Shown here one piece after another: positions 1 through 4,873 of a stretch of DNA of 6,082 nt. Under the pieces are notes generated by a model. That model had not been told where the DNA came from and did not search any database. It saw only the letters and a list, made by a program, of their open reading frames with translations. Both the position numbers and the translations under genes were made by a program. The number at the start of each line of letters is the position of its first letter. Positions within the stretch are counted from its first letter, which is position 1. Origin of the DNA: Chloroflexota bacterium (lineage in GTDB: Bacteria > Chloroflexota > Anaerolineae > Anaerolineales > UBA11579). The DNA is taken from contig JAUWSD010000079.1 of the NCBI GenBank assembly GCA_030610225.1, positions 1-6,082 of the forward strand. The letters are read 5' to 3'.

Positions 1-694
1 CAGCTTCCATAAATTTATCAGTGATGCCAACCGAAATATTAAAGTTATTGATAGCGTTTTCATCTGTCTTACAGTTGATGAAGTCGACGATATCTGGATG
101 ATCAACTCTGAGGACTGCCATGTTCGCGCCGCGCCGGGTTCCACCCTGAGCGATCTCACCAAAAGCCTGATCGTATACATGCAGGAATCCAACGGGGCCG
201 GTAGCTTTCCCTGAGGAAGCTTTTACTGGTGAATTGTATGGGCGAAGTTTGGAGAAAGAAAATCCATTTCCGCCGCCTGTTTGCTGTACCAAGGCTGCGT
301 TTCTGAGAGTCTCAAAAATTCCTGCACCAGTTTTTCCCATATCATCATAGATAGGAAGGACAAAGCAAGCTGCTAACTGACCAAGGGGTGTACCTGCACC
401 AGTGAATGTGGGGGAGTTGGGGAAGAAGCGTTTGCTGCTCAATAATTTATAATAATCGATTGCTATTTCGTAGGGGTCATTACCAAAGGCTTCTTCAGCC
501 ATGGCGATATGATATGCAACACGCCAGAATGTGTCTTCAGGCTTTTCAACAGGGTTGCCCTGGTAATCTTTGCGGACATATCTGTTTGTGAAAACCTTGA
601 TTGAATTTTCTCCAAGAGAAACCTTAGGTAAATTCTCAGGGACTTCAATCGTTGGTAATAATCCTGTTTTTGATGAAATTGTATTGGTAACCAC
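1..694 (-). CDS. nrdJ: Class II (adenosylcobalamin-dependent) ribonucleotide reductase, N-terminal part, truncated by window edge
   Basis: This enzyme reduces ribonucleotides to deoxyribonucleotides in the cytoplasm, using adenosylcobalamin to generate the thiyl radical, and needs no oxygen. The frame stays open for 231 codons from a GTG at 694 and runs off the left edge, so the catalytic radical Cys, the NPCxE-type motif and the C-terminal redox cysteines lie outside. Visible family motifs are NSPTFTGAG (93-101), GQLAACFVLP (105-114, with C110 as the expected first redox-active cysteine), TGGGNGFSFSKLRP (139-152), GGTRRGANMAVLRVDHPDIVDFI (184-206) and NNFNISVGIT (216-225). These match the class II NrdJ family rather than NrdA/NrdE or NrdD. 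The start is a GTG 4 nt after a GGAGG; no in-frame ATG exists nearby upstream, and the first downstream ATG (codon 65) would cut conserved sequence. It lies 79 nt after nrdR and is probably co-transcribed with it. Family assignment is strong; the exact start is less certain. Confidence 0.93.
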   Translation of the reverse strand, partial: MVTNTISSKTGLLPTIEVPENLPKVSLGENSIKVFTNRYVRKDYQGNPVEKPEDTFWRVAYHIAMAEEAFGNDPYEIAIDYYKLLSSKRFFPNSPTFTGAGTPLGQLAACFVLPIYDDMGKTGAGIFETLRNAALVQQTGGGNGFSFSKLRPYNSPVKASSGKATGPVGFLHVYDQAFGEIAQGGTRRGANMAVLRVDHPDIVDFINCKTDENAINNFNISVGITDKFMEA

Positions 695-698
695 ACAT

Positions 699-703
699 CC
701 TCC
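699..703 (-). promoter_or_regulatory. Ribosome binding site of nrdJ (GGAGG)
   Basis: A perfect GGAGG sits 4 nt before the GTG at 694, which is rather tight. Two ATGs in the other frames (705 and 698) overlap or abut this site and lead only to short reading frames (80 and 17 codons). The Shine-Dalgarno therefore supports the GTG start. Confidence 0.65.
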
Positions 704-757
704 ATAAACTACTGTGAATCTTATTTCTGGGCATTGTTGAGAATCTCATGATACCCT

Positions 758-773
758 TCGAAAATATTTTGGA
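758..773. repeat. AT-rich near-perfect palindrome between nrdR and nrdJ
   Basis: The 16-nt sequence TCGAAAATATTTTGGA is symmetric about 765.5 except for one G/G pair at its third position. It begins right after the nrdR stop codon. It could be a protein-binding site or chance in AT-rich spacer. Its core does not align symmetrically with the NrdR-box consensus, and I found no partner site 31 bp away on either side. The remaining spacer (704-757) shows no convincing promoter, terminator or gene. Confidence 0.3.
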
Positions 774-1229
774 TTAGTTTTCCATTAATCGGTCTAGTTC
801 ATTACGGATTGCATCTAAATCGTCTAATCCCAGATAAACAAGCGCAAATCTGATATATGCAATCTGATCAATTTCTTTTAACCCTTCAATTACCATGTCG
901 CCAACAACACGGGATGGAACTTCCCTCTTTCCTATACTTTGTAATTTTGATTCGATCTCCCCAGCAAGACGGTCTATGTCAGCTGCTGATACGGGGCGTT
1001 TAACGCAGGCCAGCCTGAGACCGTGTAATAATTTATCGCGGCTGAAGTCTTCTCTGGTGCCATCTTCCTTAATTACTAATGGAGAAGCCAGGATCGGTGT
1101 TTCGTATGTGCTGAAGCGCTGCTTGCACATTTTGCATTCGCGCCGCCTTCTAATCCCCCCCCGTGTATCGTGGGTGGTGTCAATTACCTTCGAACCTATA
1201 CTAATGTCATGGCAATGTGGACAGCGCAT
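774..1229 (-). CDS. nrdR: Transcriptional repressor NrdR (zinc ribbon plus ATP-cone)
   Basis: NrdR senses adenine nucleotides (ATP/dATP) through an ATP-cone and represses ribonucleotide reductase genes. The 151-residue protein is the usual family length. Its N-terminal zinc ribbon has cysteine pairs C3/C6 and C32/C35, with the diagnostic IRRRREC-x2-C-x2-RFSTYE block (26-43). The ATP-cone spans about 51-137, with VIKEDGTREDFSRDKLLHGLR, KRPVS and KREVPSRVVGDMV recognisable. I chose the ATG at 1229 over the in-frame GTG at 1235: AAGG (1235-1238) lies 5 nt before the ATG but directly abuts the GTG, and NrdR proteins normally begin MxCP. It is followed 79 nt later by nrdJ, its expected target, and preceded by its own promoter with tandem NrdR-like boxes, so autoregulation is likely. 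A G8 run lies between the zinc knuckles but the frame is intact. The C-terminal segment YLGLDDL departs mildly from the more usual YRSF-type sequence. Confidence 0.96.
   Translation of the reverse strand: MRCPHCHDISIGSKVIDTTHDTRGGIRRRRECKMCKQRFSTYETPILASPLVIKEDGTREDFSRDKLLHGLRLACVKRPVSAADIDRLAGEIESKLQSIGKREVPSRVVGDMVIEGLKEIDQIAYIRFALVYLGLDDLDAIRNELDRLMEN
1155..1162 (-). repeat. G8 homopolymer inside nrdR
   Basis: Eight consecutive C on the plus strand (G on the coding strand) encode Arg-Gly-Gly, residues 23-25 of NrdR, between the two zinc-binding CxxC pairs. A gain or loss of one base would frameshift the repressor before its second CxxC and its ATP-cone. It is the longest G/C homopolymer I noticed in the window. 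Confidence 0.9.
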
Positions 1230-1256
1230 AAACACCTTGTGTTTTTGAAAAAAATA

Positions 1257-1272
1257 TCCCTATATGTGGGGG
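1257..1272 (-). promoter_or_regulatory. Candidate NrdR box 1 (start-codon-proximal)
   Basis: On the minus strand the site reads CCCCCACATATAGGGA. Its central ten bases, CCACATATAG, match the general NrdR-box core CwAtATaTwG at 8 of 10 positions as I recall the consensus. It begins 28 bp upstream of the nrdR ATG and its centre (1264.5) is exactly 31 bp from that of the second site. The flanking C and G runs give it partial dyad symmetry. Confidence 0.65.
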
Positions 1273-1287
1273 GATATCTATGTTGAT

Positions 1288-1303
1288 AAAGTACATCTTG
1301 GGC
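1288..1303 (-). promoter_or_regulatory. Candidate NrdR box 2 (promoter-proximal)
   Basis: On the minus strand the site reads GCCCAAGATGTACTTT. It shares 8 of 16 positions with box 1, and its core matches the general NrdR-box core at about 7 of 10 positions when read on the plus strand. Taken alone it is weak. The support is the 31-bp centre-to-centre distance (about three helical turns), which is typical of tandem NrdR operators. It starts right after the predicted transcription start. Confidence 0.5.
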
Positions 1304-1326
1304 TATTTGAACATTTTATCATAGCC
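1301..1326. repeat. 6-bp inverted repeat over the nrdR -10 region
   Basis: GGCTAT (1301-1306) and ATAGCC (1321-1326) are perfect inverted copies separated by 14 bp. The repeat is centred on the predicted -10 hexamer. It may be a second operator or may be chance; it partly overlaps box 2 (1288-1303). Confidence 0.3.
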
Positions 1327-1341
1327 GATTCTATGGGGCAA
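1313..1341 (-). promoter_or_regulatory. Predicted nrdR-nrdJ promoter with extended -10
   Basis: The -35 element TTGCCC (1336-1341) matches TTGACA at 4 of 6. It is separated by 17 nt from the -10 element TAAAAT (1313-1318), which matches TATAAT at 5 of 6 and is preceded by an extended -10 TGA. Transcription would start near 1306, giving a leader of about 77 nt. Both NrdR-like boxes then lie just downstream of the start site, where a bound repressor would block initiation or escape. The position after the ftsZ terminator also demands a promoter here. Confidence 0.6.
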
Positions 1342-1380
1342 GTGATCTGTTCGATTAACTTAATTTATTAAGATTCCAGT

Positions 1381-1418
1381 TAAAATCAAACCGCTCTGAC
1401 GGAGGAATCAGAGCGGTT
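1381..1418 (-). terminator. Rho-independent terminator of the ftsZ transcription unit
   Basis: A perfect 11-bp stem (AACCGCTCTGA pairing with TCAGAGCGGTT; arms 1408-1418 and 1389-1399) encloses an 8-nt loop. In the minus direction it is followed by the T-rich tail TTGATTTTA. It begins 45 nt after the ftsZ stop codon. On the plus strand the stem is followed by CGCGTCGAAG without a T-run, so termination looks one-directional and assigned to ftsZ. The stretch between it and the ftsZ stop (1419-1462) holds nothing else I can recognise. Confidence 0.87.
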
Positions 1419-1462
1419 CGCGTCGAAGAAAATGAACCTATAGGAGAATCAAATTCTTAGAA

Positions 1463-2581
1463 TTATTTACTTATCCTTTTCCTGATGAATGTTGGAATAT
1501 CCAGATCATCAGGATTATAGATTGGCACTTCCACTGGTTGTTCTTCAAGGGGGACATTTTTATGAACGGTGCTTTGTTTTGGGGTATTTTGCCTTGGAGG
1601 ATTCTGGCGTAATCTCAACTGAGGGATGCCGGTCTTATTGAATCCGGTGGCGATCACTGTAATGCGGATCGAGTCTCCCATTGCCGGGTCCACCACTGCA
1701 CCAAAGATGAGGTTGACATCCGGGTGTGCGGTTTCTTTGATGATTTCAGCAGCCTGATTGACCTCAAAGAGTGAGAGATCTGCGCCGCCGGTCACATTAA
1801 AGAGGATGCCACGGGCACCATCGATGGTGATGTCGAGCAGATCGGAGGCAATTGCCTGCTGGGCAGCATACTTGGCACGGTCTTCACCTGAAGCTTCACC
1901 AACAGCCATGAGGGCTGCGCCGCCTTCTGACATGATCGCGCGAACATCTGCAAAGTCCAGGTTGATCATACCTGGGACAGTGATCAACTCGGAGATACCT
2001 TGAATACCCTGGCGCAGAACATCATCTGCTGCGCAGAAGGCATCTTTGAGCGATACGCGTTTATCTACAAGGTCGAGCAGGCGATCGTTTGGAATAGCGA
2101 TCAATGTGTCGACCTGTTCTTTTAATTTTGAAATTCCTGACTCAGCAACTCTCATTCTGTGCGTGCCCTCGAATGAGAATGGACGGGTGACAACACCGAT
2201 AGTCAATGCGCCGATCTCGCGAGAGATCTGGGCAACTATCGGAGCTGCGCCGGTACCTGTTCCGCCACCAATGCCAGCGGTCACAAATACCATATCAGCA
2301 CCTTTGAGTGCTTCATATAGTGATTCAGCAGATTCCTCAGCAGCCTTACGGCCGTTCTCAGGATTTCCGCCGGCACCCAAACCACGGGTCAGTTTTTCTC
2401 CAATTGGGACCTTTGTGCCTGCTTTAGAAGCAGAGAGTGCCTGGATATCTGTGTTCACCGATATGAACTCAATACTCCCAAGACCCTCTTCTATCATTCT
2501 GTCAACGGCGTTAGAGCCTCCACCGCCAACACCAATCACCTTGATTCTGGCGAATGATTCAGCATTATTTGTTATGTTCAT
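1463..2581 (-). CDS. ftsZ: Cell division protein FtsZ
   Basis: FtsZ is the tubulin-like GTPase that polymerises into the cytokinetic ring at midcell. From the ATG at 2581 it has 372 residues, normal for the family. Seen in order: the nucleotide-binding start IKVIGVGGGGSNAVDRM (13-29), the T3 region GLGAGGNPENGRKAAEES (67-84), the tubulin signature GGGTGTG (105-111), the T5-T6 segment with VVTRPFSFEG, and the T7 loop NLDFADVRAIM (207-217) with catalytic D209 and D212. A short Pro/Gln-rich linker (about 321-355) leads to the conserved C-terminal peptide DDLDIPTFIRKR (358-369), the docking site for FtsA. The ATG at 2581 is preferred over an in-frame ATG at 2599 because a perfect GGAGG lies 7 nt before it. 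It is the last gene of the dcw unit and is followed by a strong terminator. Confidence 0.98.
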   Translation of the reverse strand: MNITNNAESFARIKVIGVGGGGSNAVDRMIEEGLGSIEFISVNTDIQALSASKAGTKVPIGEKLTRGLGAGGNPENGRKAAEESAESLYEALKGADMVFVTAGIGGGTGTGAAPIVAQISREIGALTIGVVTRPFSFEGTHRMRVAESGISKLKEQVDTLIAIPNDRLLDLVDKRVSLKDAFCAADDVLRQGIQGISELITVPGMINLDFADVRAIMSEGGAALMAVGEASGEDRAKYAAQQAIASDLLDITIDGARGILFNVTGGADLSLFEVNQAAEIIKETAHPDVNLIFGAVVDPAMGDSIRITVIATGFNKTGIPQLRLRQNPPRQNTPKQSTVHKNVPLEEQPVEVPIYNPDDLDIPTFIRKRISK

Positions 2582-2588
2582 TCTTGTT

Positions 2589-2593
2589 CCTCC
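2589..2593 (-). promoter_or_regulatory. Ribosome binding site of ftsZ, deciding the start
   Basis: A GGAGG lies 7 nt before the ATG at 2581. It falls inside the six-codon extension that would result from using the ATG at 2599, and no comparable purine site stands at a good distance before 2599. FtsZ therefore most likely begins MNITNNAE. Confidence 0.85.
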
Positions 2594-2600
2594 GTTCATC

Positions 2601-2623
2601 TTCTTATCAGATTATCATAAGAA
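2601..2623 (-). repeat. Inverted repeat in the ftsZ leader
   Basis: TTCTTAT (2617-2623) and ATAAGAA (2601-2607) are perfect inverted copies with a 9-nt loop GATAATCTG, ending 7 nt before the ftsZ GGAGG. It could form a weak AU-rich hairpin in mRNA or serve as a protein-binding dyad. It is too weak and lacks the T-tail for a terminator. Confidence 0.45.
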
Positions 2624-2640
2624 ATTGTTTCTCGCCACAA
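2611..2640 (-). promoter_or_regulatory. Possible internal promoter upstream of ftsZ
   Basis: In the 83-nt ftsA-ftsZ gap, TTGTGG (2635-2640) stands 18 nt before GATAAT (2611-2616), or 15 nt before the overlapping TATGAT (2614-2619). The -10 is good, the -35 mediocre. Extra promoters directly before ftsZ are common in other bacteria, where more FtsZ than FtsA is needed. This is a weak prediction. Confidence 0.33.
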
Positions 2641-2664
2641 ATTTTGCAATATATCTTACCAATT

Positions 2665-3903
2665 TTAGGGTAAAAATCTTTTTATCGCAGAATTTATTTT
2701 GGACCAAATTCTTTCAGCCTGATTGGCTGTTCTTTTTACAGCGTGGGCCATCCTTGGATGATATTCATTCATTTGCACCATCCAGTAGAGTAAACCTACA
2801 CTGGTTGAAAACAATGGTGAGTTGAGGTCCTTAACAACCTCACTTTTAAGCTGTGGTTCTCCTAAACGAACCGGCAATCCTAATACTTCCTGAGCTAATT
2901 CTGCTATGCCTGGCAAAAGGCTTACACCTCCGGTCAGTACTACTCCAGCAGGGAGCAGGCCATCGTACCCGGAGCGTTTGATCTCTAACAATAGATGCTG
3001 GAAGATCTCTTCGACTCTTGCCTCTACACTAATTGCCAGATCTCTACGATTTACACTGAAAGGCTGTTCTTCTCCAAAACTGATCACAGGGAATGATTCG
3101 TCCGGCAAAATCTCTCTGGTCAGGCAGTGCCCGTGGTCACGCTTGATCTCTTCGGCTTTCCTGAAGGGGAGATGCAGACCGTGTGTGATGTCTTTGGTGA
3201 TGTTATTGCCACCGATAGCCTGAACAGCTGTATGCCAAATATCTCCCTCGATGAAGATCCCCAGGTCTGTGGTGCCGCCTCCAATGTCACAAACTGCTAC
3301 ACCCATCTCACGCTCGGTGTCTGTCAATACAACTTCAGCTGAGGCGAGGGGGTTCAATACAAATTCATCTATCTCGACCCCGGAATTGCCGACTACTTTT
3401 CGGAGGTTATCGACCGTTGATCCTGCTGCTGTGATGATATGAGTCTCAACTTCAAGCCTGTATCCGTGCATCCCCAGTGGATTGATGATCCCGTCCTGTC
3501 CATCGACAGAATATCCACGCTGAATGACATGGATGACTTCACGGTTGTGGGGGATAGCTATTGCCCGGGCGTTATCGACTGCTTTAGTCATATCGATCTC
3601 GTCAACCACCTGTTTTGAGATGGGGGTGACGCCGCGGCTGTTTACTGATGAGATATGGGAACCTGCCAAGCTGACCGTGGCTGAGCTGATCTCTAAACCA
3701 GATGTGTGTTCAGCCTTATCAATTGAAAGGGCGATCGCCTCTGAGGCTGATTCAATATCAACAACCGAGCCTTTTTCAATGCCGCGCGAGTTTTCGATCC
3801 CAACGCCGATGACCTTGAGATTCTTTTTCTCGTCGACCTTTGCAACCAAAGTGCAGATCTTGGTTGTTCCTATGTCAATTCCTACAATTATTGATTCGTT
3901 CAT
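2665..3903 (-). CDS. ftsA: Cell division protein FtsA
   Basis: FtsA is an actin-like ATPase that binds the FtsZ C-terminal peptide, tethers the ring to the membrane and recruits later divisome proteins. The protein has 412 residues, the usual length. The actin/Hsp70-fold motifs are visible: phosphate-1 GIDIGTTKICTLVAKV (8-23), phosphate-2 CDIGGGTTDLGIF (205-217), and the adenosine motif GVVLTGGVSLLPGI (320-333). The FtsA-specific 1C subdomain occupies roughly 85-160, in place of actin subdomain 1B. The C-terminus (about 395-412, with AERIWSKINSAIKRFLP) fits an amphipathic membrane-targeting helix. The ATG at 3903 has an AGGA (3910-3913) 6 nt before it, and the gene starts only 12 nt after ftsQ, indicating co-transcription and probable translational coupling. 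Nothing is broken or missing. Confidence 0.97.
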   Translation of the reverse strand: MNESIIVGIDIGTTKICTLVAKVDEKKNLKVIGVGIENSRGIEKGSVVDIESASEAIALSIDKAEHTSGLEISSATVSLAGSHISSVNSRGVTPISKQVVDEIDMTKAVDNARAIAIPHNREVIHVIQRGYSVDGQDGIINPLGMHGYRLEVETHIITAAGSTVDNLRKVVGNSGVEIDEFVLNPLASAEVVLTDTEREMGVAVCDIGGGTTDLGIFIEGDIWHTAVQAIGGNNITKDITHGLHLPFRKAEEIKRDHGHCLTREILPDESFPVISFGEEQPFSVNRRDLAISVEARVEEIFQHLLLEIKRSGYDGLLPAGVVLTGGVSLLPGIAELAQEVLGLPVRLGEPQLKSEVVKDLNSPLFSTSVGLLYWMVQMNEYHPRMAHAVKRTANQAERIWSKINSAIKRFLP

Positions 3904-3909
3904 GATTTA

Positions 3910-3913
3910 TCCT
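3910..3913 (-). promoter_or_regulatory. Ribosome binding site of ftsA (AGGA)
   Basis: AGGA lies 6 nt before the ftsA ATG and fits in the 12-nt gap left after the ftsQ stop codon. Confidence 0.7.
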
Positions 3914-3915
3914 GT

Positions 3916-4869
3916 TTAAGGTGTGATCCTATAATAAGGTGTGTGTGTATATGCAACATTTATCAGTGCCGGGTGTATGTTTGTTTCTTCCAGGTCCTGC
4001 AAGATCTCCTGGTAGATTTCCAGGCGGATATCAATGTCATCAGCTTCAAATCCGATATAAACCAGCCAACCTCTGGCATCCTGCCAGCCCAATCCGTAGA
4101 TCGGATCGTAGATCAGGGCTGAGTCGGCAGGTAGATATTCATTTAAGTTCTTGATGGCTGCAACCATCTCCTGTTTGATCGGGTTAGTGGGGATGTCATT
4201 AGGGCCTGAGATAGGTGATCCGCTTGCTTCGATCTGAATAACCCATTCAGCATCTCCATGAACTGGGAACGAGAATCCATCTTCGTCGATCCATGCTTGC
4301 ACGCCTGACTGGGACCAAAGAATCTCCGGATATCTTTCTTTTACAGTGATGTTCACTGTTGCTGGAAGCTCGATTGTGATGTCTGCCTCAGAGATCTCCG
4401 GGAAGAGATCGGGGAAATTCGCTTCCAGATCATTTGGAGTGAATTCAAAGATGGAGCTGCCCAGAATATCAAGGTTGAGGATCAGGCTTTCAGCGCTCAT
4501 GCGTTCCAGCCCGATAATATTGATGTCGCTGATTACTGAGATCTGGGAGAACCAGATGAATAATATAGAAACGAATGAGGTTAAAGCGAGGACACCAGAG
4601 AATATGCTCCAATTCAAGTTGAGTTTAGGAACGGAAGGTAAACGCACCTCGGAATTGTATTGGGGCAGGTTGATGGCCCGACGTTCACGGGCGTTCTTCC
4701 TCTTGCGTTTTCGGTCTTTGGCAAATTCAGAATCTTTCCGCGTGACCGTAGGTGGAATTGACCGGGACAGTGAAGACTTTGTCCTGGTTACAGGCTGGAT
4801 CCTGCGTGGTTTGCCATTTTTGAGGCGGCTGATTCTGATCTCTTCAGACCGGTTCTTATCCTCTGCCAT
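3916..4869 (-). CDS. ftsQ: Cell division protein FtsQ/DivIB with POTRA domain
   Basis: FtsQ is a single-pass membrane protein that links cytoplasmic and extracytoplasmic parts of the divisome through partners such as FtsB/FtsL. Of its 317 residues, 1-86 form a long, very basic cytoplasmic tail (23 Lys/Arg in the first 64; 10 of 14 residues at 51-64). One transmembrane helix follows at about 87-107 (WSIFSGVLALTSFVSILFIWF). A POTRA domain then spans about 110-178 (INIIGLERMSAESLI ... ITIELPATVNITVKERYPEILW), with a beta domain beyond. The INIIG and TVNITVKERYP segments are the clearest family marks; as usual, FtsQ is poorly conserved overall. The start at 4869 is 4 nt after the ddl stop and ftsA follows by 12 nt, so position also supports the call. 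It could equally be labelled DivIB. Confidence 0.9.
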   Translation of the reverse strand: MAEDKNRSEEIRISRLKNGKPRRIQPVTRTKSSLSRSIPPTVTRKDSEFAKDRKRKRKNARERRAINLPQYNSEVRLPSVPKLNLNWSIFSGVLALTSFVSILFIWFSQISVISDINIIGLERMSAESLILNLDILGSSIFEFTPNDLEANFPDLFPEISEADITIELPATVNITVKERYPEILWSQSGVQAWIDEDGFSFPVHGDAEWVIQIEASGSPISGPNDIPTNPIKQEMVAAIKNLNEYLPADSALIYDPIYGLGWQDARGWLVYIGFEADDIDIRLEIYQEILQDLEETNIHPALINVAYTHTPYYRITP

Positions 4870-4873
4870 TTAC

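Noticed and set aside
463..705. Minus-strand 80-codon frame beginning at the ATG at 705
   Set aside because: It overlaps nrdJ out of frame; the nrdJ frame matches the class II reductase family along its full visible length.
758..773. Palindrome after nrdR as a third NrdR box
   Set aside because: Its symmetry centre does not align with the conserved C/G and ATAT positions of the NrdR core, and no partner lies 31 bp away.
1230..1235. NrdR start at the GTG at 1235
   Set aside because: The AAGG abuts this GTG with no spacing, whereas it stands 5 nt from the ATG at 1229, which yields the usual MxCP beginning.
1230..1306. Cobalamin riboswitch upstream of the B12-dependent reductase operon
   Set aside because: The predicted leader is only about 77 nt, far shorter than a cobalamin riboswitch of around 200 nt, and I see no B12-box-like sequence. 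Class II enzymes also need B12, so repression by it would not make sense.
1389..1418. Bidirectional terminator
   Set aside because: The plus-strand side of the stem lacks a T-run and no plus-strand gene ends there.
2582..2599. FtsZ start at the ATG at 2599 (six extra residues MNGGTR)
   Set aside because: The extension contains the GGAGG that serves the ATG at 2581, so it is most likely untranslated leader.
2046..2825. Long plus-strand open frame (259 codons) opposite ftsZ
   Set aside because: It is fully antisense to ftsZ and the ftsA end, its translation is low-complexity Ser/Pro/Ala-rich with no domain, and the minus-strand genes are unambiguous.
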